From NCBI GenBank assembly GCA_048499435.1, contig JASNZW010000002.1:648046-712045 (forward strand): 64,000 nucleotides of DNA, written 5' to 3'. Positions 51,356-61,117 of this stretch are shown here, one piece after another. Numbering within the stretch: the stretch's first letter is position 1; each line of letters begins with the position of its first letter. The notes below the pieces were generated by a model. The model was not told the origin of the DNA and did no database searches. It was given only the letters and a program-made list of their open reading frames with translations. Both the position numbers and the translations under genes were made by a program. This stretch comes from DAOTWC01 sp048499435 (lineage in GTDB: Bacteria; Chloroflexota; Anaerolineae; Aggregatilineales; Phototrophicaceae).

Positions 51356-51394
51356 GGCGGGCGGGGGGCTGCCCCCGCCCGCCGGCGTTTTATT
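51356..51394 (+). terminator. Rho-independent terminator after the hydrolase fusion
   Basis: 12-bp G/C stem (51356-51367 with 51372-51383), GCTG loop, then GGCG and TTTTATT. Confidence 0.75.
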
Positions 51395-51445
51395 GGCTGG
51401 AAGCGCGCCTTTGCGCCGCCAGCAGCTTAGAAAACCCCCACAAAC

Positions 51446-51475
51446 TTGACGTTGCGCTGTTTTTATGAGTATGAT
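51446..51475 (+). promoter_or_regulatory. Promoter of rho
   Basis: TTGACG (51446-51451), 18-bp spacer, TATGAT (51470-51475). Confidence 0.7.
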
Positions 51476-51481
51476 ATATTC

Positions 51482-51677
51482 ACGAAAGCAGACAGCAGCA
51501 AATCAGCCACTCCTTCCATTACACAGACACCACGCGCATACGCCAGCTCGCCCTGCGCGGGCCTGCCGCATGCAGATCGGTTCATTTGGGCCTTACACAG
51601 GACACCCAACCTAACCATCGCACAACCAGGCAAGCCGGCCACTTGACCGGCAACATTCCCCCTTTGGAGTCACCTCA
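51482..51677 (+). promoter_or_regulatory. C-rich, G-poor 5' leader of rho
   Basis: About 195 bases between promoter and ATG. Its second half (51595-51640) is rich in C and A and nearly free of G, the composition of a Rho-utilisation site, followed by a small GCCGG/CCGGC stem. This suggests autogenous attenuation of rho, as known in other bacteria. The leader also has a short open frame without a ribosome site. Confidence 0.5.
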
Positions 51678-52967
<1,290 letters not shown>

Positions 52968-52974
52968 CACTGGC

Positions 52975-54843
52975 TCAGCGCGGCAGCGCCACCAGCGCGT
53001 CCACCACCTCGGCGGCCAGGTCATAGCGCCCGTAAGCCGGGATGAGGTACGTGCCCTGGACCAGCCCGCGCACCTGCGCCAGCACTTCCTGCGCGATCTT
53101 CACGCCTTCCTGGGGCGCGCCCTCGCCCGCGTCCTCGATGCGCTTCATGATGTGGTCGGGGATAAGCACGCCGGGGACCTCGTTGTGCAGGAAGGCGGCG
53201 TGCTTCAGGCTGAACAGCGGCATCACGCCCAGCAGCACCGGCAGCGTGAACGGCAGCCCGGTGAGCTGTTCGTAGCGCTGGTGGAACTGCTCGATATGCC
53301 GGGGGTCGAACACCGCCTGCCCTAACGCGAAATCGGCCCCGGCTTCAATCTTCCTGCGCAGCACCTTAATCTCATGGTCGAGATCGTTGGCGCACATGTT
53401 GAGCGCGCAGCCGACGGTGAAGGCGGTCGGCTGGCCGATACTGCTGCCGGCCTGGTCCACGCCGGCGTTCATCCGCTGCTTGACGATGCCGATCAGCGCC
53501 GACGGCGCGACGTCGTAATTGTCCATCGCCTGCGGGTAGTCGCCGATGTGCGTTGGGTCGCCCATGACGACGAACAGGTTGCGCAGGCCCAGCGCGTGCG
53601 CGGCCAGCAGGTCGCCCTGGACGCGCAGCAGGTTGCGCCCGCGCGTGGGAAAGTGGAGGATCGTCTCCATCCCCAGGCGCGTTTGCAGCAGGTGACAGAT
53701 CGCCCAGGGACTCATGCGCATGCGGGCGGTGGGGCTGTCGGCCACGTTGATCACGTTAGCCCCGGCGTCCTGCAGCAGTTGGGCGGCGGTGAGCAGCGCC
53801 TGCGGCGTGTAGCTGCGCGGCGGGGCCATCTCCACGCCGATGACGAACTGGCCGCGCGCCAGCCGGTCGCTCAGCTCGGTGGGGCGCTCTGGCACGGCCT
53901 CGGTTTCCTCGCCGCTGATTTCAAGCAGCGGGATAGAGGGCAGCGCGCGGCCGGGGTCGTCAAGCGCGCGGCGCATAGCGGCGATGTGCTCCGGCGTCGT
54001 GCCGCAGCAGCCGCCGATAACGTGTGCGCCGGCCGCCTTGAGCGTGAGGGCGGCGTCGGCAAAGTAATCAACGGTGGCCGGGTACATCACGCGCCCGCCC
54101 ACGCTTTCCGGGAAGCCCGCGTTGGGCTGGGCGGAACAGAGCGCGTCGGGCGCGGCGGCGCGCATGGCCTGCAGCACGCGCGTGATCTGCGCCGGCCCGC
54201 CAGAGCAGTTGACGCCGATCACCGCCGCGCCGGCGTCGCGCAGGTCGCGGGCCACGCGCCCCGGCAGATGCCCCAGCAGCGTGCGGTCGTCCTGGGCGAA
54301 GGTCATCTGGGCGACGACAGGCATGCCCGGCGCGGCGTCCTGCGCGGCCCGCAGCGCCTCTAAAATCTCGGCCAGGTCGGTAAACGTCTCCAGCAGGATC
54401 AGGTCCACGCCGGCGGCGGCCAGCGCGCTGATCTGTTCCGCGAAGGCGGCGCGGGCTTCTTCAGACTGCACGCGCCCGTAGGGCTTGAGGCGCACGCCCA
54501 GCGGCCCCACCGCGCCCGCCAGGTAGATGTCGTCGCGGAAGCTGGCCGCGATCACGCGGCGCGCCAGGCGCACGGCGGCGGCGTTGACTTCAGCTACGCG
54601 CCCCTGCAGGCCGTGTTCGGCCAGCTTGTAGCGGTTGGCGCTGAACGTGTTGGTTTCGATCAGCTCTGACCCGGCCTCGATAAAGCCGCGGTGAATGCGC
54701 GCGACCACCTCCGGGTGGTCGAGGTTGAGCGCGTCGAAACAGGTGTTGATCGGCAGGCCGCTGGCGTGGAGCATCGTGCCCATCGCGCCGTCGGCCAGCA
54801 GCGGCCCCTGCCGCAGCCGTTCGATAAAAGGTGTTGTCGCCAC
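52975..54843 (-). CDS. Bifunctional homocysteine S-methyltransferase / methylenetetrahydrofolate reductase
   Basis: Fusion of a zinc homocysteine methyltransferase (residues about 1-290: LLADGAMGTMLHASGLPINT, LIETNTFSANRYKL, VIGVNCSGGPA, VIGGCCGTTPEH with zinc cysteines) and a MetF-like FAD domain (about 320-620: FVIGVEMAPPRSYTPQ, GANVINVADSP, DFALGQAVFDPRHIEQFHQR). The MetF half makes methyl-THF for MetH. GTG at 54843 is preferred for the GGGAG site; an ATG at 54873, overlapping the previous stop as TAATG, is the alternative. It is the last gene of the SAM-riboswitch operon and converges on rho. Confidence 0.93.
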   Translation of the reverse strand: MATTPFIERLRQGPLLADGAMGTMLHASGLPINTCFDALNLDHPEVVARIHRGFIEAGSELIETNTFSANRYKLAEHGLQGRVAEVNAAAVRLARRVIAASFRDDIYLAGAVGPLGVRLKPYGRVQSEEARAAFAEQISALAAAGVDLILLETFTDLAEILEALRAAQDAAPGMPVVAQMTFAQDDRTLLGHLPGRVARDLRDAGAAVIGVNCSGGPAQITRVLQAMRAAAPDALCSAQPNAGFPESVGGRVMYPATVDYFADAALTLKAAGAHVIGGCCGTTPEHIAAMRRALDDPGRALPSIPLLEISGEETEAVPERPTELSDRLARGQFVIGVEMAPPRSYTPQALLTAAQLLQDAGANVINVADSPTARMRMSPWAICHLLQTRLGMETILHFPTRGRNLLRVQGDLLAAHALGLRNLFVVMGDPTHIGDYPQAMDNYDVAPSALIGIVKQRMNAGVDQAGSSIGQPTAFTVGCALNMCANDLDHEIKVLRRKIEAGADFALGQAVFDPRHIEQFHQRYEQLTGLPFTLPVLLGVMPLFSLKHAAFLHNEVPGVLIPDHIMKRIEDAGEGAPQEGVKIAQEVLAQVRGLVQGTYLIPAYGRYDLAAEVVDALVALPR

Positions 54844-54872
54844 TGTCGCACTCTCCCGTGCTGCTGACTGCA

Positions 54873-55268
54873 TTAATGCCACGCACACTCGCTGTTCAGG
54901 TGGATCAGCGTGCCGCCGGCGGGCGCGTCCTCCAGGCGCAGGCGGTTGGTGGCCGCGCCCCGGTTGGGGTCAATATCGGCCTGGCGCTGGGTGCGCTCCA
55001 AATACCAGGTGCTTACCGCCTGCCGGTCGTCGGGCGTGTGCAGCGTCAGCGCCGTTTCGCCCATGCCGCGAGACCGCAGAAACGTGTGCTGCTCGCTGAC
55101 GACCGCCGCGCCGGGGTACAGCGGCAGCCAGCGGTCAATGTCGGCGGCGCACTGGCGGTCAATCACGCCTACGGCCAGCGCCGCCAGCAGCGCCACCCCG
55201 ACCATGATCAGCCCGACGCCGATCAGCGTCCCGCGCATGGTGGTGCGCCCCCCGTCACGGTCATACAT
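54873..55268 (-). CDS. Membrane-anchored protein, paralogue B
   Basis: 131 residues, no recognised family. One N-terminal transmembrane helix (LIGVGLIMVGVALLAALAVG), then a small extracytoplasmic domain. It is clearly related to the adjacent upstream gene: both share R-x-LPxYPxA, F-x-R-x-x-GMGETxLxL, a WY pair and a C-terminal Ile-x-Leu strand with a final Cys. Two conserved cysteines (RQCAAD and SECAW) could pair. Its stop overlaps the possible ATG of the methyltransferase gene. Position in the methionine operon suggests, but does not prove, a link to that pathway. Confidence 0.8.
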   Translation of the reverse strand: MYDRDGGRTTMRGTLIGVGLIMVGVALLAALAVGVIDRQCAADIDRWLPLYPGAAVVSEQHTFLRSRGMGETALTLHTPDDRQAVSTWYLERTQRQADIDPNRGAATNRLRLEDAPAGGTLIHLNSECAWH

Positions 55269-55283
55269 CGGCGCCGTCCGCGT

Positions 55284-55688
55284 TCATGTGCCGCACACCC
55301 CGCTTAACACGATCTGGCTGCCGCCGCTTTCGGCGGCGGTGATCGAGAAGGCCGACGTGGCCAGGTTGAAAAGCGGGTCGTGATTGTCTTGGGCGGCGCG
55401 CGCCGCCGCGCCGAAAGCCTGCCCGTACCACTGGCGCACCACGTCGGGCGGGTCGGCGGTTTCCAGCACCAGCACCGTCTCGCCCATGCCAAAGGCGCGC
55501 GCGAAGTTATAGCGCAGCAGCGTCACGTCGGCGTCCGGGTAGACCGGCAGCCGCCGCGTGAGCACGCTGTAGCACATGCTGTCAAGGGCGACCACCGTCC
55601 CGCCAACGCACAGCAGCATGGCCGCCGTGATCGCTAACGAATACACAAGCGCCTGTCTGCCGCAGCCGTAGCCGCGCTCGTCATCCAC
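55284..55688 (-). CDS. Membrane-anchored protein, paralogue A
   Basis: 134 residues, sister of the gene 15 bp downstream. N-terminal helix LVYSLAITAAMLLCVGGTVV, then RRLPVYPDADVTLLRYNFAR, AFGMGETVLVLETADPPDVV, QWYGQAFGAA, and a terminal strand IVLSGVCGT. The Cys after the helix (SMCYS) and the last Cys match those in the sister. Function unknown. It starts 92 bp after metH in the same direction. Confidence 0.8.
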   Translation of the reverse strand: MDDERGYGCGRQALVYSLAITAAMLLCVGGTVVALDSMCYSVLTRRLPVYPDADVTLLRYNFARAFGMGETVLVLETADPPDVVRQWYGQAFGAAARAAQDNHDPLFNLATSAFSITAAESGGSQIVLSGVCGT

Positions 55689-55780
55689 CGCTGCCCTGCT
55701 CCGTTCGTGTCAAACTGCCGCCAGCGCCCGCCCGCCGGAAAGCGGGCCAGCAAACCAACCCTCCACACATGGCCGCCGCC

Positions 55781-58700
55781 TCACCCCAGAATCTGCTCGG
55801 TGCGGTCCAGGTTGCCCACGCTGTAGTACTTCGCGTCCGGGTGGTGGGTGAAGATGGCCGCTGTGCTTTCTTCCGGCACGAACTGGTAGCTGGCGGTCAG
55901 CACCAGGCCCAGCTCGTCGGCGGCCTGCGGCAGCAGCCGGAACACGGTTTGATGGTCGGCCAGCTCCGGGCAGGCGGGATAGCCCCAGCTATAGCGCTTG
56001 CCCCGCTCAGCCGCGATGCCCAGCTCCCGGCACACGTGATGCGTCATGTAGTTGGCGGTGGCTTCGGCAGCCTGCACCGCCAGCCCGTGAAAGAAGTAGG
56101 CTTCGCTGTAGTTGTCGGCGTTCTGAAGTTTCTCGAACGTCTCGGTCGCCCGCGCGCCCACTGTCACCACTTGCAGCACACAGGTATCCACCTGCGCGCT
56201 GTCGGCGGGCGCGAAGTAATCGCTGATGCACAGGCGCTCGCCGTCGGGCTGGCGCGGGAAGGCAAAGCGCGCGATCTCGGCGCGCTGCGCCGCGCCGTCC
56301 GCCGCCGCGAACGGGCGCGGGTCCCAGATGATAAGGTCGTCACCGTCGCTGTTGGCCGGGAAATAGCCGTAGACGGCCTGCGGGCGCAGCGTGCCGTCGC
56401 GCTGCGCCTGCTTTGTCATGCGCGCCAGCCGCGCCTCGAAATCCGCCTCCAGCTTCGTCCACTCGTCGCCGTGCGCGTTCTTCGCCCCCCACGACAGCCG
56501 GTACAGCTCTGGCTTGTGCAGGTACTGAAGCACGATCTCCAGCGGCATCTCGCGCACGACGCGCGGCCCCCAGAAGGGCGGCGTGGGCAGGTCAGGCGCG
56601 GGCGCGACTGTTTTCACCGCCGGGCCGTGCGCCACGCGCGCGCGGCGGGCGGGGCGCCCCATTTCCTCGTGCGCTTCGGCGATGATCTGCTCGACAAACG
56701 GCGAACGGGCGCCGGTGTCGGTCAGCTTGTCCATCACAAACAGCCCCTCGAAGGCGTCCTTGCAGTAGAACACGCCCGGCCAGTACGGCTCGCTGCTGCT
56801 GTCGGTGAACAGGATGCGCCGCCCGAAGCGCCGGTTGATGGCCGCGCCGCCCACCAGCACCGGGTATTTCAGGCCGCGCCGCGCCAGCTCGTTGACGATC
56901 AGCGGCATCTGCCGCGAGGTGCTCACCAGCAGCGCCGACAGGCCGATGGCGTCGGCGTTGTATTCCTGCGCCTTTTCGATAATCGTGTTAGCCGGGACCT
57001 GCTTGCCCAGGTCGTGCACCGTGTAGCCGTTGTTGCTCAGGATGGTCTTGACCAGGTTTTTGCCGATGTCGTGCACGTCGCCGTAGACTGTCGCCAGCAC
57101 GACCACGCCCTTGCTCGCCCCTTCGACGCGCTCCATGAACTGTTCCAGCCAGGCGACCGACTTTTTCATCACCTCGGCGCTTTGCAGCACGAACGGCAGA
57201 ATCAGCTCGCCCGCGCCGAACTTGTCGCCCACCTCTTTCATGGCAGGCAGCAGCACGTTGTTGAGCACGCCAACGGCGTCCTGGCGCGTCAGGCAGTCGT
57301 CAATCAGCGCCTCGACGCCCTCTTTCTTGCGGTGGACGATCTGCCAGTGGAGCGCCTGCTCAGCGCTCATGTCCCTGGTCGGCTCCTCGACTTCCTTCCC
57401 GCCCACCGCCACCTGGTTCTGCTCGAAATACTGAATAAAGCGCGGCAGCGCGTCGGCGTCGCTGTTGAAGATCAGGTCCTCGGCCAGCTTGCGCTGGTCT
57501 TCGGGAATCTCGGCGTAGGGCGTGATGTGCGCCGGGTTGACGATGGCCATGTCCAGCCCGGCGCGGACGGCGTGATACAGGAACACGCTGTTGAGCACGC
57601 CGCGCGCCGCCGGCGTCACGCCGAAGCTGACGTTGCTCACGCCCAGGCAGGTCAGCACGCCGGGGATGCGCTCCTTAATCATGCGAATCCCCTCGATGGT
57701 TTCAACGGCGTCTTCGCGCAGCTCCTCCTGCCCGGTGGTCAGCGGGAAGGTGAGCGTGTCGAAGATCAGGTCCTGGGGCGCCAGGCCGTAGTCGTTCACG
57801 GCGATGTCGGTGATGCGGCGCGCGATGTCGTGCTTGCGGTCGCGCGTGTGCGCCATGCCTTCCTCGTCAATCGTCATCGAGAGGACCGCCGCGCCGTGCT
57901 TTTTGACGATCGGCAGCACGCGGTCAATGCGCTCGCGCCCGTTTTCCAGGTTGTTGCCGTTGACGATGGCGCGCCCTGGATACACCGCCAGCGCCGCCTC
58001 GGCCACGTCGGCCTCGGTTGTGTCGAAGATTAGCGGCGCGTCCACCGCCTGCGCCAGCTTCTTCACCAGCGCCGTCATCTGCGCCTGTTCGTCGTCGCGC
58101 TCGGTGAGCGCCACGCACACGTCGAGCATGTGCGCGCCGGCCTGCACCTGCTCGACGGCGATCTGCACGATGCTGTCGTAATCGTCGGCCAGCAAAAGCT
58201 GCTTGACGCGGCGGCTGCCCTGGCTGTTGACGCGCTCGCCGACCATCGTCGGGCCGGGGGTTTGCGCCATCAGCGTGGCCGACATGCCGCTGGAGGCGTA
58301 GGCGTCGCGCTGCGGCTGGCGCGGGCGCGGGCGGCGGCGCACGAAATAAGTGCTCTGCTCGTCGTCCTGGCTGCTGCTCAGCAGGGCGTCGAAGGGGTGG
58401 CCGTGCACCTTGCGGTAAAGCTGCGCCAGGTGCTCCGGCGTCGTGCCACAGCAGCCGCCAACGACGCTCACGCCCCAGCGCGCGAACTCCGCCACCATCT
58501 CGCTGAAGGGCGCGGGTTCCATCGGGTAGACGGCTTCGCCGTCCACGTTGATCGGCAGCCCGGCGTTGGGCAGCACGCTGATGGGCAGGGCGCTGTTCTC
58601 GATAAGATACTGCACCGGCGCGCGCATGTACTCCGGCCCGGTGGAGCAGTTCAGGCCGATCACGTCAATGGGCAGCGCCTCCAGCGTGACCAGCGCGCTG

Positions 58701-59365
58701 GCGATATCGGTGCCGAACAGCATGCGCCCGCTGGTGTCCAGCGTCACCTGGGCCTGCACGGGCACGCGCACGCCGGCGGCGGCGAAATAACGGTTGATGC
58801 CCGTCACAGCCGCCTTGACTTCGAGAATGTCCTGGCTGGTTTCGATCAGCAGCAGGTCGGCCCCGCCTTCGACCAGCCCCTGCGCCTGCTCGTAGAAGAT
58901 GGCGGCCAGCTCGTCAAAGGTGATGTTGCTCAGGTCCGGGTCGCTGCCGCTGGGCAGCTTGCCGCTTGGCCCGATGCTGCCGGCGACAAAGCGCGGGATG
59001 CCGGTGCGCGCTTCGGCCTGGGCGCAGGCGCGGCGGGCGATCTGCGCCGCCGCCCGGTTGATCTCCAGCACGCGGTCGCCCAGGCCGTACTCAGCGAGCG
59101 TGAGGCGGCTGCTGCGAAACGTGTTGGTCTCCACCACTTCGCTGCCCACGTCCAGAAAGGACGTGTGGATGGCCTCAATCACGTCGGGCCGGGTGATGCA
59201 CAGGAAATCGTTGCAGCCGTTGTACTGCTCGCCGCCGAAGTCAGCCGCGGTCAGGTGGCGGCTCTGGATGCTGGTTCCCATCGCGCCGTCGAACAGCACG
59301 ACGTGGTCCGCAACCGCGTCGAGGTAGCGGCGGTTGGTGTAGGTGCGGGTGTGGTTTCTGTTCAT
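55781..59365 (-). CDS. metH: Cobalamin-dependent methionine synthase
   Basis: Transfers a methyl group from methyl-THF through cobalamin to homocysteine. 1194 residues, full length. Domains in order: homocysteine/zinc (VLFDGAMGTSIQSRHL, VIGLNCSTGPEYM, VVGGCCGTTPEHL), pterin-binding (PTMVGERVNSQGSRRVKQLL, FDTTEADV, VNGNNLENGRERI), cobalamin cap and B12 domain with the ligand motif VYGDVHDIGKNLVKTIL, and the reactivation domain (YSWGYPACPELADHQTVFRL, STAAIFTHHPDAKYY). AAAGG precedes the ATG. It lies in the riboswitch-controlled operon after the unknown 190-residue gene. Confidence 0.98.
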   Translation of the reverse strand: MNRNHTRTYTNRRYLDAVADHVVLFDGAMGTSIQSRHLTAADFGGEQYNGCNDFLCITRPDVIEAIHTSFLDVGSEVVETNTFRSSRLTLAEYGLGDRVLEINRAAAQIARRACAQAEARTGIPRFVAGSIGPSGKLPSGSDPDLSNITFDELAAIFYEQAQGLVEGGADLLLIETSQDILEVKAAVTGINRYFAAAGVRVPVQAQVTLDTSGRMLFGTDIASALVTLEALPIDVIGLNCSTGPEYMRAPVQYLIENSALPISVLPNAGLPINVDGEAVYPMEPAPFSEMVAEFARWGVSVVGGCCGTTPEHLAQLYRKVHGHPFDALLSSSQDDEQSTYFVRRRPRPRQPQRDAYASSGMSATLMAQTPGPTMVGERVNSQGSRRVKQLLLADDYDSIVQIAVEQVQAGAHMLDVCVALTERDDEQAQMTALVKKLAQAVDAPLIFDTTEADVAEAALAVYPGRAIVNGNNLENGRERIDRVLPIVKKHGAAVLSMTIDEEGMAHTRDRKHDIARRITDIAVNDYGLAPQDLIFDTLTFPLTTGQEELREDAVETIEGIRMIKERIPGVLTCLGVSNVSFGVTPAARGVLNSVFLYHAVRAGLDMAIVNPAHITPYAEIPEDQRKLAEDLIFNSDADALPRFIQYFEQNQVAVGGKEVEEPTRDMSAEQALHWQIVHRKKEGVEALIDDCLTRQDAVGVLNNVLLPAMKEVGDKFGAGELILPFVLQSAEVMKKSVAWLEQFMERVEGASKGVVVLATVYGDVHDIGKNLVKTILSNNGYTVHDLGKQVPANTIIEKAQEYNADAIGLSALLVSTSRQMPLIVNELARRGLKYPVLVGGAAINRRFGRRILFTDSSSEPYWPGVFYCKDAFEGLFVMDKLTDTGARSPFVEQIIAEAHEEMGRPARRARVAHGPAVKTVAPAPDLPTPPFWGPRVVREMPLEIVLQYLHKPELYRLSWGAKNAHGDEWTKLEADFEARLARMTKQAQRDGTLRPQAVYGYFPANSDGDDLIIWDPRPFAAADGAAQRAEIARFAFPRQPDGERLCISDYFAPADSAQVDTCVLQVVTVGARATETFEKLQNADNYSEAYFFHGLAVQAAEATANYMTHHVCRELGIAAERGKRYSWGYPACPELADHQTVFRLLPQAADELGLVLTASYQFVPEESTAAIFTHHPDAKYYSVGNLDRTEQILG

Positions 59366-59434
59366 GACGTGCCTTTCTGTCTGTTACAGCCTGCTACCGA
59401 TAAACCGTGAACAACGTTAAGGGGCAATGCAAAC

Positions 59435-60007
59435 TCACCCGTCCCTCTCTAACTGCGCCGCGAGGCGGTCTGCCAGCGCCAGCCAGGCGGCGGTGTCGGC
59501 GGCGGCCACGTCGGCATCCAGCCAGAAGCGGCCATACACCGCCTGCCGCGCCGTCTCGTCGGCCAGCAGCGCCCACTCGTCCGGGCGCGGGCCGAAATAG
59601 CGGTCCATCAGCGCCGCCAGCAGCGCGTTGGCGGCGGCGTTGGTGGCGAAGCTGTAGCGCTCGTACAGCGGCGTCTGCGGCTGGACGGCGCGCGCCAGGT
59701 CGAAAACCGCGCTGACGAAATTGCCGCAGCCGGGGCTGGGGAACTGCGACAGCGCGTGCAGCGGCAGGTCGCGCGGGGCGCTGGCGTAGCTGATAACGGT
59801 CAGCAGCAGCTCGCGCACCCAACCCGCTTCGGGGTAGTAGGCCGTGAAGCGCGGCAGGTGCGCCGCCGCTGGCTCCGCCGCCGTCGCCAGCGCCACCAGC
59901 GGCTCCAGGCGCGCCAGCAGCCGCTTGAGCGTGTCCTGGAGCGCCGTCCACTCGCGCAGGTGGGCAGCGGCGCGCAGGGCGGCCAGGTCGTCCGCGTAAT
60001 CGTTCAC
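59435..60007 (-). CDS. Protein of unknown function in the methionine operon
   Basis: 190 residues, not recognised. Soluble and helical: MNDYADDLAALRAAAHLREW, LKRLLARLEPLVALATAAEP, LPRFTAYYPEAGWVRELLLT, FATNAAANALLAALMDRYFG, ADRLAAQLERDG. No signal peptide or metal motif. The start codon is 4 bp after the phosphorylase stop, so it is translated from the same transcript and is under SAM control. Confidence 0.8.
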   Translation of the reverse strand: MNDYADDLAALRAAAHLREWTALQDTLKRLLARLEPLVALATAAEPAAAHLPRFTAYYPEAGWVRELLLTVISYASAPRDLPLHALSQFPSPGCGNFVSAVFDLARAVQPQTPLYERYSFATNAAANALLAALMDRYFGPRPDEWALLADETARQAVYGRFWLDADVAAADTAAWLALADRLAAQLERDG

Positions 60008-60011
60008 GGGC

Positions 60012-60779
60012 CTACAGCCGCAGCGCGGCCTCAGCGGCCAGCCAGAACAGCTTCTCGCGCGTGCTGGCGCGCCCGTGAATCCAGTCGCGGTGGTCCCACA
60101 CCGCGCCGCTGACGTCGTCGCCGCCGTAGAGCAGCTGGCCCAGCGTCACGCCGCGAAACTGCGCCACCGCGAACAGCGCCGCTGCTTCCATCTCCACCAC
60201 GATACAGCCTTCCGCCTTGCGCTGAGCGATCTTCGCCGGCGTTTCGCGGTAGAGGGCGTCCGTCGTCCAGGTTTTGCCCGGCGTATAGGGGATCTCGTGC
60301 GCGGCCAGCGCCGCCTCAACCGCCGCCAGCCCGGCGGGGTCGGCGCTGATTTCGCGGGCGGGCGGCAGGTAATGGTACGACGTGCCTTCGTCGCGGACGG
60401 CGCTGGTGGGCACAATCACCGCGCCGACCGCCAGCCCGCCATCAAGCACGCCGCAGCCGCCGCAGACAACGAATTTGCGGCAGCCCAGCGCGATCACTTC
60501 TTCAAGGAAGGCCGCCGCCAGCGGCGCGCCCACGCCAGGGTGCAGCACCGCCAGCCGCCGCCCGTCAACCGCGATCTCGTAAACCGGGTTGCGGCCCATT
60601 TCGCTGCTGAGGTGTTTCACCACGCGCGCGCCGGCGCACACCCGCGCGATCACTTCCTGGAAGAAGCACAGCACGCACCCTTCGGCGATCTCAGCCGGCT
60701 TTACCAGGATAGACGGCTCCAGCAGCGCGGCGCGCGCCGGGTCAAATTCCAGAATGGGGTACTGTGCTGGTGCAGTCAT
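60012..60779 (-). CDS. Nucleoside phosphorylase family enzyme, first gene of SAM-controlled operon
   Basis: 255 residues of the PNP_UDP_1 family. LHPGVGAPLAAAFLEEVIAL, FVVCGGCGVLDGGLAVGAVI (phosphate/base pocket), GTSYHYLPP and the nucleoside-binding GCIVVEMEAAALFAVAQFRG are visible. The family cleaves purine or uridine nucleosides. Control by SAM would fit a role in methylthioadenosine or S-adenosylhomocysteine salvage, but the sequence looks closer to uridine phosphorylase; the substrate is open. ATG at 60779 lies after the riboswitch terminator; longer frames would start within the riboswitch. Confidence 0.88.
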   Translation of the reverse strand: MTAPAQYPILEFDPARAALLEPSILVKPAEIAEGCVLCFFQEVIARVCAGARVVKHLSSEMGRNPVYEIAVDGRRLAVLHPGVGAPLAAAFLEEVIALGCRKFVVCGGCGVLDGGLAVGAVIVPTSAVRDEGTSYHYLPPAREISADPAGLAAVEAALAAHEIPYTPGKTWTTDALYRETPAKIAQRKAEGCIVVEMEAAALFAVAQFRGVTLGQLLYGGDDVSGAVWDHRDWIHGRASTREKLFWLAAEAALRL

Positions 60780-60806
60780 GGTCTGACATCCTGCGGGCGG
60801 CGGCTT

Positions 60807-60847
60807 AAAACGCGAAACGCCCCTGTGCATACGCGGTAGAAGGGGCG
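60807..60847 (-). terminator. Terminator of the SAM riboswitch expression platform
   Basis: Minus strand CGCCCCT (60847-60841), 16-base loop, AGGGGCG (60824-60818), then TTTCGCGTTTT. It lies between the aptamer and the first ATG, so SAM binding would end transcription. Confidence 0.7.
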
Positions 60848-60867
60848 CGGTGGGCGGCGTGAACATC

Positions 60868-60968
60868 CTCATCTACCAGGGCTGGGCCTGACGGAGTTAG
60901 CACCTTCCCGACGCTTCGGGGGCTGCCGCGAGATCAACGGGCCGGTTCCCTCCCTCGCTCTTGATGAG
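60868..60968 (-). promoter_or_regulatory. SAM-I (S-box) riboswitch
   Basis: Minus-strand read carries the S-box landmarks in order: P1 arm CTCATC, AAGAGCGAGGGAGGGAACC, CGGCCC, CGCGGCAGCC, an AAGGTGCTAACTCC segment, and closing P1 arm GATGAG. P1 pairs 60963-60968 with 60868-60873. It senses S-adenosylmethionine and should shut off the downstream methionine genes. Confidence 0.93.
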
Positions 60969-60985
60969 TGGCTGAATTACGGGCG

Positions 60986-61014
60986 ATGGTATCACGATCG
61001 GCGGGGGCAGTCAA
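60986..61014 (-). promoter_or_regulatory. Promoter of the methionine operon
   Basis: Minus strand TTGACT (61014-61009), 17-bp spacer, TACCAT (60991-60986), directly upstream of the riboswitch. Confidence 0.75.
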
Positions 61015-61035
61015 GACGCCCCCCCCGGCGCGCGT

Positions 61036-61064
61036 TTGGCCTGGGCCGGGCGCGGTGGTACACT
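61036..61064 (+). promoter_or_regulatory. Promoter of the Fe-S oxidoreductase gene
   Basis: TTGGCC (61036-61041), 17-bp spacer, TACACT (61059-61064), about 53 bp before the ATG. Confidence 0.55.
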
Positions 61065-61117
61065 ACGGCCAAACAGATGAGTGTATGATGAGCGCGCGGT
61101 AGAAAAGAGGGCTTTTT

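Noticed and set aside
51446..51646. Leader ORF of 66 codons before rho
   Set aside because: Starts inside the promoter, lacks a ribosome site and has no coding character.
55769..58033. Long plus-strand open frame (754 codons) opposite metH
   Set aside because: Antisense shadow of a clear MetH; rich in Arg/His/Val/Gln as expected from the reverse of a GC-rich gene, with no recognised domain.
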